A DNA stretch of 64,000 nucleotides from Euglena gracilis (taxonomy: Eukaryota; Euglenida; Euglenophyceae; Euglenales): the NCBI GenBank assembly GCA_039621445.1, contig CP154956.1, positions 16,993,562-17,057,561 on the forward strand, given 5' to 3'. This document shows, one piece after another, positions 17,196 to 29,200 of the stretch. The position numbers and the translations under genes are program-made. Under the pieces are notes generated by a model. It was given only the letters and a program-made list of their open reading frames with translations, was not told the DNA's origin and made no database searches. The first letter of the stretch is position 1. Each line of letters starts with the position of its first letter.

Positions 17196-17769
17196 ATATA
17201 CATATACATACTTCCCATGTACTTCGACTTATTAAAAATTAAAAAAATTAAAAAATTAAAAAAAATTCTCTCCGGTCCCTGTAGGCAATTGTGCAAAGGA
17301 ATTACACAGAAATTAACAAAGGGACCACTTACAAAAATCAGGAACGATCTGTTTGCACAAATGCTCAAATGGATCTTTCCGGAAATTGCACACGTGTTTT
17401 TTTGTGCAATTACACAAGCGGTTCCTTAGTGTTATTGCACAAAGAAACAATTGTGCAATTACGAAAATGGTCCATTCAGATGATGGATTGGCTGTGTGGC
17501 CAAATATAAAGCCCAAGTATAAAGCCCCCCCAAATAGAAAGCCCATTTACGGTGCCATTCAAGCTGGGAAACAAAATATTTCTGGGGGATGAATGTTACG
17601 ATTTTTCACAACACATGCTCTGTTATGGGCAAGGATTATGCCTTTTGATAAAACTAGGGGATGAACAGCTGAAATTTTGGTAAAATTGAATTTTTATTGA
17701 ATTTGAATCCTACTGAAGGTCATAGCGGCCGGCTCTAGAGCATACCGTTGCTCAAAATGCGTCTGACCC

Positions 17770-18065
17770 ACCCCCAGAGGGGTTACTGACAGGTTTTTTC
17801 GGGGTGACTGAATGGTTTTGGGTCTGGACTCCCTCCCTGGGGGTGGGGTCGTCCAGGATCGGCCGAAAGTGAAGCTGGCACTGGAGGCGCCGGGGGGAAA
17901 AAGAGGGGAAAGGGGGAGCCAAAAAAGGGGAACCAAAAAAAGTTCGTGGCAGAAATACATTGATTTTTGCCATCTTTGGAGAAGTAAACAGAATTACCGA
18001 CCCTAACCCCCCCCCCAACCTGGGAACTGGGTGACGGATTTTTGGAAAGTGACTGACTGGTTTTT
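17770..18065. repeat. GTGACTGAATGG repeat family member
   Basis: Left part TTACTGACAGGTTTTTTC with GGGTGACTGAATGGTTTT; right part GGAAAGTGACTGACTGG. Related motifs recur at 20615-20815 and 29745-29795. Arms are partly inverted. No clear duplication. Confidence 0.5.
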
Positions 18066-18164
18066 TTTGAAAGCCAAAAGTGGCCCCTCTCTTCATTGGC
18101 ATAGGAGGCTGTTGGTTGGTTGTAAAAGGGTTCCGTTGTGTGCGCAAAGGAACAAACAATTTCC

Positions 18165-18475
18165 CCTTCAGGGCGGTCCTTAAGCAAAAAAAAAAAAAAA
18201 AATCCCGTCCCGGCACAGCCGAGAAATTTTTTTGAAAATCCATGACCGAAAAGTGGCCGTATTTTGCCCGAAACGGGTCGACTTCGGGAAAAAAAGTGAT
18301 TCCTGGCACTTTTGGAACATCGCCCATCCGCCCATAGCGTCAAAAAATGCGTTTTTCGACTTTTTGGTTTTCGACCCCCGTTCAAGTCCCGGTCGATCCT
18401 TGGTCGGGGGGGCGGTCCTTAAGGGGCGGTCCTTAACGAAAAAAAAAAAAAACTTCCCGTCCCTTATGGACCGCC
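18165..18475. repeat. GGGCGGTCCTTAA plus poly-A repeat pair
   Basis: GGGCGGTCCTTAA followed by a poly-A run and TCCCGTCCC occurs at 18170-18210 and again at 18408-18465. About 200 bp of unique sequence lies between. The right copy contains a short internal duplication of GGGCGGTCCTTAA. Confidence 0.6.
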
Positions 18476-18479
18476 CTGT

Positions 18480-19200
18480 TCCCCTTGCGTGGCGCAACTG
18501 TGCAAAAAACATTGTCATTGCTGGTGTGTGGGTGTCACAGAGTCTCAACATAAGTAGGGTAGTGGCTGACCTGCCACAGAGTTCAACTGGCAACTGGTGG
18601 AGATCCTCTTGTGTTTTAAAATGCAAGGACCAGGGGGTTTCATGTGATTCGGTTGGTAATAAATTAATAATGGTCAACTCGGGGGCGATCAAAATTGGGG
18701 CGCCATGTTTCGGAGGGTCAAAAACATCAAATTTTGTCTGGGTTTCACCCCAGAAAATGGTGACTATTAGCGTGCAACCAGCATTTCAGGAACTTGGACC
18801 CTAACTCCCGAAAATAAAACCTGTGTGTTCCTTTGTGCAAAGGAACACGAAAAAGCCTAAATGCGAAATCGGCCGCCTAAGGATGGGTGGGGTGGGTTTT
18901 TGGTGACGGTTAGGAGTAGGGATAATGCTCTGGGCAGATTTCAGGTTACAATTTGGGCAAAACTAGGCTGAAGGATATGGCTTGTATCACCCCCAAAACC
19001 CAAACCCTGTCACGCTTACCCTATTCCAAATCCTAACGTATTCCAAACCCCAACCTTCATCCAAATTTCCTAGACCTTATGCCTGATCGGCATGGGGGGA
19101 AAAATGGAAACCAGGACCGCAAGATCGAAGCTGGCCAGAGACCCCAGGGGGTGACCCCTCCTCCACCGACCTCAGGGCTGCGGAGCTTCCCCATACAATC
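18480..19200. other. No gene recognised
   Basis: Moderately AT-rich single-copy-looking sequence. A minus-strand open frame through 18180-18692 has no recognisable motif. 19000-19060 has imperfect CCTAACC / CCAAACC steps reminiscent of decayed telomere-type units. Confidence 0.3.
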
Positions 19201-19202
19201 CT

Positions 19203-19260
19203 GCACACACACCACCCACCCACCCACCCACGCACGCACGCATGCACACACGCACGCACG

Positions 19261-19300
<40 letters not shown>

Positions 19301-19308
19301 CACAGAAT
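19203..19308. repeat. CACC / CACG / CA microsatellite
   Basis: CCCA units, then CGCACGCA steps, then a CA run. Frames reading threonine/histidine or valine/cysteine through it are repeat translation. Confidence 0.93.
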
Positions 19309-19309
19309 T

Positions 19310-21526
19310 ATTTTGTGGTCCAAAAAAATGTAGAACAGAGGAAGATCCCCCTCCGGGGATCGCTGCTCGGCCCGAACCCCATCCCCTGGGAAGTTCGATG
19401 GGGGGGGGGGTGGGCCGGACTCCCCAGGAACAACAACCTGGAAAAAAACCTCTGCAGGGAGGGCGGAGAGGAGACACGCAAGAGAACAAAAGATGAGTTG
19501 CTTCACCCTGTGTCCAATGCAACCACTGGAAACTTGGACAGATATGCCGTAAACTTGAATTCTCCCTTAGGGACATTCAGCTGCATTCCAGTGAATATGC
19601 AGACCTGGCCGAGGAGGACCCCCCTCGGTAGCCAGCCAGCAGCCTTTCTCCAAGTCCCCTCACCCTCCCCATCCCCAATAAACAACTTCTTACTCCTGCC
19701 AAGCTAAGGGCATTTCATTTCAACAGTTCTGGATTTTGCGCCCCAGGCCAATGGCGTGGGGGGGACATTGTACGTGGCCTGCCTGCCTCAGGATGTCAGG
19801 CTTCAAAATGATGATGTGCATAAGTTGTTTCTTTGGCGGTTTGTGCATTTTGGAGGAAACCAGGTCCGGTTCGCCCCCCCCCCCCCCAAATCAAGTTCAG
19901 GTTCAGCAGGGGACCTCTAACCCGGAGGGAGATCAGCAGCCTTCTTTCCAGATAGCTCAAATGATCCAGCCTTTGAGCTGACTCCCTCTTCCCAGGGCAG
20001 GGAGTCATTGACTGAAGCCCTGGTGGCTATCTTGACAATGTATGAATTTCGGTAATGCATCTTTTGTAGCAACACAACACTGATCGAGGCAACGTTAGGC
20101 AAAATGACAATCCCAGAGGGGGTTGATTTTAATTTTTTGGGGGACACGGTCCCTCAACAAATAATTATATTGTGACAAACTTCGATGAACTGCTCTCAAT
20201 GTTGGATTTTGATGACAGGGGCAATAGGATGTAGGCTGTTTCATTGGCAAAAACACGGTGCGAAACTGAGGCCGAATGGGAAAAAAAAACGGCCGGCAAT
20301 CCCGCGGTCAGTTGCAAAGAGAACAGGGAGAGCAGAGGTTGCCTCAACAATTGCTTTGCGCAAATAATCAAGCCCGAGACATTGGATCGCAAACATAAAT
20401 CGTGCAGAGCAAGATAAATGCATTGCAGGACACTGCAGGGCCAACATGTAACCAGTTCGCATTGGGGGAAATATTGAGGGGCTCAACTGCACACAAGGGA
20501 GAACAAAAGAATCCTGTCTTTCAGGTTACCTTGCGCTCTGGTAACCAATTTTGCCACAGCATTTTGGGATCATACAATTTCCAGGCGACCTGTGGAGGGG
20601 GGTCATGTCCGGTTTTTCCAAAAACCAGTCAGTCACCCTCCGGGGATCGGCCACTCTGCATTCCAAGGGAAATTTGGTCAGTTTGGTGGTTTTCGGTCAT
20701 TTGGAATTTTTACCCCCTTTCCCATGGGGGGGGGGAGGGTAGTCAGGGAGTCAGTCACCCTGAAAAAAAAACTTGTCACCCCCCGGGAAGGTGGTCCGCC
20801 AGTGACTGAATGACGGTAAACTTGGGATATTGGGAATGGTGTGCAGGCACAAATGGAGCTCGTTTTCAACCACAGAGAAAATGACGACGTGAAAATGTGG
20901 GGCCAATCAGCGAGCGACATTTCCAACCATGGCTGCAGGGTTTTGACAGTCGCCACAGGCAGGATTTGCGTATGTGTGTGCGTGCATGTGCGTGGGACGG
21001 CTGTTGCAACAGGGGAAGAAACAGTGTCAAACACAGCAGAGCAGAGCAGCGGGGGGCGGGGGCAGAGGTGCAGCCTTTCCCCCACGGACACAATGGGGAC
21101 GAGGACGGTTGGAAAAAGCCTGCTTGGAGATCGAGGGAGGGGGATGAGGCCATTGGGGGGGGGGGCACATTCTTGCATTTAGAAAGATAGCTAAATTTTA
21201 ATGAAGAGATTTGGAACAAAAATATACTCCAAAAATCGGCGTGAAGCGCCGAAGAAAATCTTCGGCGTTCACTGGAGGAAATTGTATTTTTCTTAAAATT
21301 GCCGCTGAAAATCCTGGACGGATCCAAAAAAAATGGCGGTAAAAGTCCAGGACAAAATTTTGTCCCGAACTTTTGCCACGACAACCTTTCCCGTCCAAGT
21401 CCCCCCCCCCTGGTGCGAGAAGATGGTTCTGGTAGTCGGGCCAAAATTGTCGAGGACTTTCTCTGGAAAAACAATTGACGGCAATGGCTCGCTTTTTTGA
21501 TAATTCACCCTGGCTTATGTGCTTTG
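19310..21526. other. Gene-poor stretch upstream of uridine phosphorylase exons
   Basis: Contains the GTCAGTCAC-type repeat at 20615-20815 and short unremarkable frames. A minus-strand segment near 20020-20130 weakly resembles part of a nucleoside phosphorylase, but it lacks the conserved glycine loop and was not called. Missing uridine phosphorylase exons would be expected in or above this interval. Confidence 0.3.
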
Positions 21527-21773
21527 CAGGCTTCTTTTCTTCTTCTTCTCGGGGGGGGGGGTGGCACAGCAGGCAACCCCCAGAGTCGGTTTCGGGGCCC
21601 GGAGCCTGCCAACCAAGCCATTTTTCCTTTAAAAATGACCATTTTCGGGCCCCTGGCGCCAGGGAGTGTGCCATGCACTACCCACCCAAAACCCGACCAG
21701 GGGATCCAAAGTGCCCTACCCAGTCTGGCAGTAGCACCCCCCCCCCCCCGAGGGATGTGACCTGACAAGCCTG
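21527..21773. mobile_element. Class I MITE, 247 bp
   Basis: Left end CAGGCTTCTTTTCTTC; right end reads CAGGCTTGTCAGGTC on the other strand. Flanking 8-mers gtgctttg (21519-21526) and gtcctttg (21774-21781) match at 7 of 8. The interior contains the 'aaaaatgaccattttcgggccc' / 'ctggcgccag' block shared with 4378-4591, 27770-28093 and about 37250-37385. Confidence 0.8.
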
Positions 21774-22087
21774 GTCCTTTGAAGAGAATATCACTGGGCC
21801 ATTCCAAGAATCCCGAGAATTCCAAGAATTCCGAAAAAGGGGTCCTCGCCTGGAAGCCGCGTTCCGGGCAGGAAAAGGCTGGGCGGCGGCGTAAGCTGCG
21901 GTGCGTCGCGTCCGCAAAGCAACTTACGGCGGTCGTCCCCCGGCAGCGGTGGGTGAGGACTGCTGCGTCAGAGGGGGGGAGGGCTGTCGGAGGGGGAACG
22001 GCGGCGTGGCCTGAGGCGGAACCAAATGGGGAGCGGAAAGGAGGGGCAGAGGAGGGCAGGAAATCTTGTGGGAAGGGTATCCCTGCA

Positions 22088-22136
22088 GTCACACACACAC
22101 ACACACACACACGCACGCACACACACACACACACAC

Positions 22137-22188
<52 letters not shown>

Positions 22189-22215
22189 GTGTGTGTGTGT
22201 GTATGGGCGCATGCA
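22088..22215. repeat. CA/GT microsatellite
   Basis: CA repeats with CACG interruptions, turning into TGTG and ATGTAC steps around 22185-22230. Confidence 0.95.
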
Positions 22216-22238
22216 CATGTGTATGTACATGTATGTAT

Positions 22239-23519
22239 CAGGGGGGGCAAAAACTGCACACAGGCAGGTCAAAAACTGCACTGCAAAAAACTGCAAAAAA
22301 CTGCAAAAAACTGCAAAAAACTGCAAAAAACTACACATCAACAAAAATAACAATAAACAAGCTGAAATGGTGTGCATATGCAAAACAATGTAAATTGTAA
22401 TCACACGAGAACGCCCCAATTCACCTAACTTTTGAACAACTTTGGAGCTGATGACAATAAAAATGAAAGCAATCAATCAAGGTACACTGTACATGGGTTT
22501 TCATGCACTGAAACACAAGTCACGTGTTTGGTTTGGATGCTGGTTCACATTGGTTTTCCTGCACCAAAGCTTGTGACGGCCATGCCCACGGAGGTGCCAA
22601 ACAGCTAAATATGGAAAAAATGCACATACCCATATGCAGAAAGTTTCTATGCTTTTAATTCTTGCATGGGATGTTCAGTTTTGGAATTTTCGGTCCATCA
22701 CCTGGTGAACTTCACCCATGTCACAATGCAAAAAATCTACAAAACTAAAAAAATCTACAACAACCATCACAAACTTTGAATACTGTCTTTAGGGGATGGC
22801 CAAATGGTCTGGGAATTTCTTGCAATTGGCTTGTGGGATATTTGGCCAAAATGCTTGGGACAAGGCCCAATCTTCTACAGGAGCTCGTGCTCCTTTGTGT
22901 CTCCACGAATCTCACAAACTCCAACTTCAACCAAAATTCAACAAACTTCAACCAAAATTTGCACAAAAAAAAACAGTTTTTGGATTTGGTCCCCAGGAAT
23001 CCCAAAATAATTGAATCTGCTCAGGAGTGTGCAAATGACGATTGCCAAAATAAGCATCGTGACATCTGTCACCACATGCACAAGTTGGAGATGGAGCGAT
23101 TTTGGTTGGGGAGAAATTGTGGCGTTGTCACCGAAACAATCTGTTTTTTTGGAATGGTGGCTACAACAATTTCTGTTGTGTCGAGAGGCAAGGCAGTTGG
23201 CAAAACAGTTGGGGGCAAGACAACTGGTGGGATTACTGTAGACAACACAACTCATGAAGAGATTTTTTGAGAGAGACTTTTTCTTGAGAAACACCCATCA
23301 AACAACACAATCCAGCGTAACAAGACGCAGAGCACCAAAAAATGAGCACCTCAGGTTTCCTCAAAACTGAAATAAAAAAAAAACAGCAAAAAACTGCACG
23401 TGTGCAGTTTTTTTCAGAAAAAAAGCTGCAAAAAACTGCAAAAAACTGCAAAAAACCGAAAATGTGAAAACTGCAAAAAAACTGCAAAAACTGCACGGTG
23501 CATATTTTGCCCCTCTCTG
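22239..23519. mobile_element. Class I element candidate, about 1.28 kb
   Basis: Left end CAGGGGGGGCAAAAACTGCA; right end reads CAGAGAGGGGCAAAATATGC on the other strand. Sub-terminal arrays of CTGCAAAAAA occur at both ends (22270-22335 and 23385-23495), as in 24950-25446. Both flanks are ACAT/GTAT microsatellite, so a duplication cannot be judged. The interior has short open frames on both strands without recognisable domains. Confidence 0.5.
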
Positions 23520-23574
23520 ATGCATACATATCTGTATATACACGCACACACATACATAGATACATAGATACATA

Positions 23575-23690
23575 GATACATACATACATACATACATACA
23601 TACATACATACATACATACATACATACATACATACATACATACATACATACATACATACATACATACATACATACACACATACATACAAA
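23575..23690. repeat. TACA microsatellite
   Basis: About 27 TACA units with a few TAGA and CACA variants at the edges. Confidence 0.97.
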
Positions 23691-23699
23691 ACACAGAAA

Positions 23700-24110
23700 A
23701 AATATATGTGTAAAATATGCGTGGCAAACACACCACCAATGAATTAGTATAAATATATTTTTTCCCCACCGGATCCTCCAGAACTTCTGACAAACTCCAG
23801 AATGGAGCCCAGGAAACAACATTTTGATCTAAGATTTGGCTTTGTTTAAATTGGTCACCCCAGAAAACCCAGATAGAAAGCATTTCGGAAACTATTGAGT
23901 AAAATCTTTGGAGGAATTAATTTCCCTGCCCATCAACACGGGTTTTCCCCCTTGGTTATCCAACCAGAGAGGCTCTTCTCCACTTTCATCATTTTAGACG
24001 GAGTCTCTTGGGTAGTTTCATGCGAGTGGTTGGCACATGGTACCATGGCCACGATGACGGGTGGCGCTGAAGAAATTGGAGGCTGGGTTTGTGCGATGGC
24101 CAATGCCTTA
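23700..24110. other. No gene recognised
   Basis: Short AT-rich, apparently single-copy stretch between the TACA array and the class II element at 24111. No motif or long frame stands out. Confidence 0.3.
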
Positions 24111-24460
24111 CCCCCTATGTCCAATGACCGGTAACCTCTGTCCTCTGACCGGGGGGGTGGTCGTTGGACATGGGGTCAAAAGAAAGTTGGTGGGTACCCG
24201 GGTCCCTACCCACCCAAAAATGCCCAAATTTTCCCTTCCGGCGCTTCGCGCCGAAAATTTTGGGCAATTTTGACAAATTTTTGTCCAAAAAGTGTCAAAA
24301 ATGGCATTTTGGCCAAATATTTGGCCAATTTTTGGGCAAAAATTTTTCGTCCCGGCGCTTCACGCCGGGACCAAAAATTGGGTCAAACCTCCGAAAAAGT
24401 GTCCTCTGACCGGGGGGGTGGTCATTGGACATAGGGGGGTCGTTGGACATAGGAGGGGGG
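24111..24460. mobile_element. Class II (TA-flanked) element, 350 bp
   Basis: Left CCCCCTATGTCCAATGACC; right GGTCATTGGACATAGGGGGG plus a second GGTCGTTGGACATAGG step ending in poly-G. Flanked by TA (24109-24110, 24461-24462). TGTCCTCTGACCGGGG plus TGGTC occurs in both arms. The centre holds two GGCGCTTCGCGCC-type hairpins (24240-24255, 24354-24369). Confidence 0.72.
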
Positions 24461-24949
24461 TAGCCTTTCTCTCATCTATCCTCATGGCGTGGATGCTTTT
24501 ACAAAAATATTTCTCTCCCCCTTGATTCCCCAGACAATACTGTTTGATGGTGGCACTATTGGCCCCCATCAACTTTGCACAAAGCGTGCAATACACCTGA
24601 AAATGAAATAATTAATTCAGTTTTAGTGGAAGAAGGGGCTTCACATGCTCTCCCTCATCGGGCTCATTGAACTTTGTCACCGCAACTTTCAGAGACTTCG
24701 TCGAAGCCCTCGGCTCTTGCCCAAATAACCCATTTCGCACTGTGCACACCAGGGACAGGCATGGTGACCGAAAAAGGTGACTGCACAAGGAAGTTGGTAA
24801 TGCATACTGGACACTGTTTGGCAGGACAAACTGAGAATCTTGTAAAAACATTCAAAAAATTCACAAACGTTTTCAAAAAACCTCGATTCCGTTGCTGAAT
24901 TTTTTTTCCATTTTCGGCCAAGTGCCTGGACAGGTACCAAAGCTTTCTC

Positions 24950-25446
24950 CAGGGGGGGGGGAGAAATTGCACATCGGGGGGGTCAAAAATTGCAATGCAA
25001 AAAAAATTGCACAAAATTGCACAAAATTGCACATACTAGAAAAGCCATACCAGAAACCAGAAAAAGCTGCATATTCTGACAATTTACCCGGTCCGTTCGC
25101 CCAAAAAGTTGGAACACAATCAGCCATGGCAATACTTATGCCATTCATCCTGAATTTGTTCATCATCCAGCGGAAGACACAACATTTCATACTTAGAGAT
25201 GTCATGCTCAAGGTTGGTCAAATTACCAAGGCACAAAATACGAACCTGTTTGTAGAACCTCCATTGCTCTTTTGCCGATTGGCCTATTGGGCTTTCACAC
25301 TGAGTAAACCAACAATAAACAGACGGAAATTTTCACTACGGTGCAATCAATTGCACAAAAAGTGCAAAGCAAATGCACACTTCAGGAAAATCGAAAATTG
25401 CACAAAATTGCAAAAATTGCACGGTGCAATTTTCTCCCCCCCCCTG
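24950..25446. mobile_element. Class I element, about 497 bp
   Basis: Left CAGG plus poly-G then AGAAATTGCAC; right GTGCAATTTTCT then poly-C and CTG. Flanks are gctttctc (24942-24949) and ctttctc (25447-25453); the final G of the element could equally belong to an 8-bp duplication. Sub-terminal TTGCACAAAA repeats are present in both arms. The interior has short frames without recognisable domains. Confidence 0.78.
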
Positions 25447-25829
25447 CTTTCTCACATTCTACCTATTTATTTTTTAAGTTACCGCCGACCCCCGGCGAAG
25501 GGGGTTGGCGGTAGGTAAAGGGAGGGGTGGGTCAGCTGGGGTGGCCTACCAGCACAGCAGCGCAGCAAACGAGGGCGCCGCTGGGGGTTGGAGGCAGGCG
25601 GCGCTCTACCAACCCGGTTGGGGGCCTGGGGGCACCTGGCAAGGGGCTGCCACCCCCTGGGGTCACCCATTTGTGGCCGCGGGCAGAACTTTGTCCCCCA
25701 AACGGGCTCTTTCAGGGCTTCCAGCACCACGGCATGGGATGGCGCAGGAGTGCATCAGCCGAGTTCCCAGAAACTTTTACCCAACACCCCCCTCCCCAGG
25801 TGAGCCTGTCCAGGCAGCTCCCCCCTCTG

Positions 25830-25936
25830 TGTGCACTGTGGCTGTTTGTTTGGTACCCTTTATCCCTTCTTCTGGCCTGGCGCTGTTTTTCGCCTCTGGC
25901 CCTTTTTTGTCTGTGTACGTGGAGGTGGCCGGACCC
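25830..25936. repeat. 105-bp dispersed repeat, copy 1
   Basis: TGTGGCTGTTTG..., then CTTTTATCCC-type, TTCTGGCCTGGCGCTGTT, TTTTTGTCTGTGTACGTGGA. Strongly similar to 35294-35398 and more distantly to 47531-47635. All three are in the same orientation. This copy is in the 3' flank of pseudokinase gene B. Confidence 0.85.
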
Positions 25937-25975
25937 CCCCCCCCCCCAGGGTGCGGGTCGGCCACGCCGTAAAAC

Positions 25976-26150
25976 TCAAACTCCGCCAGGCTGGAGGTCC
26001 TGTAGCATCGAGAGGACGGCCGTGGCGCTGATGCGCACGTCCGGGTCCACTTCCAGCAGCCGGCCCAGCGGGGCGGAGAAGAGGCCACGGTGGGCGGCGG
26101 TCACCTCTTGGGCGACGGCTGCGGGGAGGGACAAGGGCGGGGGAGGCGGG

Positions 26151-26233
<83 letters not shown>

Positions 26234-29200
26234 CACACACACACACACACATGCGGGCGATTTTTGAGCCTTTCTGAGGCCCCGAAATTCTTACACAGGG
26301 GGAGGTTCTGCCCCCCCCTCAGAGGGGTACGGGGTCCTGACGAGCCCCCTCACCTCCTCGCCGATCATTTAATACCCTAAGGATTGATTTTGTGTCCTGA
26401 TCAGGCTTTTGCTGAAGGACCCCGGCACAGCATTTCATCAGCCACCACAGGCAAGCAACCTGCATTCTACGACGGCAAATTCTCACGGATGCTGCGAACG
26501 TTCTTTTGAAAAAGCGGCCAAAAACACACCAAAATTTTCATCTTCTCCGGCGCTTTGCACCGGAGAATTCTGTTTTTGATTCCCTGGGGGACCCAAAAAC
26601 TCTTGGAACCCTCTTGGTCTGAAGGGGGGTCTCTGAGCTCTTATCCCTTTGTGGGCAAGAGCGAAGCTTACCCCTGGGGAAAAGGGGGGGTCGGACCCCC
26701 CCTCCCCCCGCCCCCCACTCGGTCGGGCCAACTCGGGAACCGGCGGATTATCACCATGATCCCGGCTCCGTTCCCAGAATTTTTTTTTCAGTCGCGAGCG
26801 ACTGGATTTCTAATTTCCGAATCACCTCCGTTTGACCCACAACTCCCCGCCAGGCCCGAGTTATTCACGTGCGAAGGGGTCCAAACTGGGTAGAATTGGC
26901 CCCCCCCCCTCTTCAGACTCTGCCATTTCGCCGGGGTCCAAAAATCGGTCAAAAAATCAAAACGTGGAAATGTCGGTCTGACGAAATGTACCCCCGGAGG
27001 CCCTCTATCACCCACCGCCGTTTTGGCTGCCGACATGCCTGGCCCGTGTTCCGTCGTGCTTTTGTGGCCTAAAACGGCCATTTTGGGGTGTTTTCGGGGC
27101 CGTTTTTCGGTCAAAAAATTGACTGAAATTTTTTTCAAAAATATCTTGACAATGAAGCAAAATTAAAGGAAAAGTCCGCGCAAAAGAGCAAAAATGAAGC
27201 CATTGGAATGCCCTATCCAACCATGGTTTACTTTTTTTCCCCCAACTCTTCGTGTAGCCCAAGTTATGGCCATTTTTCGGCCGATTTTGGCCATTTCTGG
27301 GGCTGTTTTCGGGGTCAAAAAATCGATGTTTCCAAAATATCTCGACAATGAAGCAAAATCAAACCTAAACTGAAGCCCTTGGAACGCCCTATCGAGCGGT
27401 ATTTTGATTTCCCCACAACTCCGCACCTGGCTCGAAATATGGCCGATTTACGGCCCAAAACAGCGCGGCAGGCTTGCAACTTGGCCGTTTTCGCCCTGTT
27501 TTGGGAAAAAACCAATTTTTCTAAAATTGCTCAAAAATGGTGGGTAATCAAAGGAAATGTCCGGAGACCTAAATTGAAGCCCTTGGTACGCCGTATCTAA
27601 CAGTGTTTTGATTTCCCCGCAACTCACCATCTAACACGAGTTACGGTCATTTTTCGGCCAGTTTTGGCCATTTTGTACAAATTTTGGCCTTGTTTTGACC
27701 GTTTTCGGGCATCTTGGGGTCAAAAAGTCAATTTTTTTTGCCAAAAACCATGTTTTTTGGCCTCCAGACCATGCTTGTGCTTACCAACCGGGGGGGGGGG
27801 GGGGGGCGGGGGCGGGGTGGGTGCTATAGGGTGCCTGCCCCTAGCAGGCACACCCCCCCCCCCGGGGGGGGGATAGGGGTCCGGGCCGGACCCAGAAAAT
27901 TTTCATTGAAAATGGCCTGTTTCGGGCCCCTGGCGCCTTCGGCGCCGGGGTCGGAGGGGGGTGCTAGGGGCAGGCACCCCCCCAAAACCCTACCCCCCCC
28001 CCGGGGGGTCGGATTGGGTGCTATGGGGGGCCTGCCCCCGGCAGCCCACCCCCCCCCCCCCGTGGGGTAGGCACCCGACTAAGCACAAGCCTGCTCCAGA
28101 CCCAGAAAAACTGTTTTTGAGCCGAAAATGAGTGTTTTCCCACCCCCCTTTTTGCGCCACATTTTGGGCCCAAAACCCATTGATGTTGGGTCAAAAACAG
28201 GTCAAAAAAGTCGAAAAAATCAAAAAATTTCAGTTCCTCCAGAGTTACAAAAAGCACCAACCTTTATTGCTATTCATTACTGAATAATAATAAAAACTTA
28301 TTTATTATTATTTTATTGATTGTTTCATTTAGCCCAGTCATTTCCGGTTCTAAGAAAGTCAAAAAAAAAAATGTTTTGCGGGCCCAAAACCATGTGTTGA
28401 TGTTTGCGACCTGAAAAAGAGCGATTTCTGAAACCCCTGCGCCCCGTTTTAGCCCTTCCACAACTAATATAAATTTCTGCCACTTAAACTTGCACAAAAG
28501 GCTGCAAGTTACTAGAAGATGTGTGATTACACAAAATCGGTCGTCGTTGTGTGATTACACAAAGTCGGAAGCACTTTAGGCAATGGTATGCTCCCGACCT
28601 TTCCCTTCCCTTCGGACCACTTTCTCCACACCCTACACCGGCCTTCACAAACACCCCGTACACGCCCTCCTTCCCTGGATTCCCTCCTGCAGACGCGGTT
28701 GTACCTCTCCTAAATCTCCCATCCTTGTTTCCGCGCTCCGGCAAACGCCAAAACACACCAATTCGAGTCAGGGCCAAAAAGGGCATTTCAGCCGGCTTTC
28801 GTTCAGTCGTGCTCCCTCTCGCCCACGCTCTTGCAACACCCGCACCAAAGTGAAATTCTTCGACATCCGGCATTTGTGTCCACCGACCCAAAAATGGTTA
28901 AAGACGAGATGCGCCGCCTAAGACACTTCCTTCAATTTCTTAAAACGAAGCTTGGCAGGGCCAACGAACGCAGCGGAACTCCCGCCAAAAGCAGCCACAC
29001 ACCCCGCAGGCCTTCGGGGTCCGCGGCGAGGGCGGTGCGGAGGTACCGGCGGTCGTTGCGCAGCAGCTTCAGCGTCACCAGCTCGCTGAGCACGCAGCCC
29101 AGGCTCCGCGGACAGCGACCGTTCAACCTCAGGCAACATAACCCAACATCACAATGGGGGGGGGGCTGGGCCAAGCAGTCCGGACCAGGTTTTTTTTTAA

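Noticed and set aside
20000-20145. N-terminal uridine phosphorylase exon on the minus strand
   Set aside because: Only a vague likeness (SISVVLL...YIVKIAT); the conserved GTSGG-type loop is absent and the splice phases do not fit.
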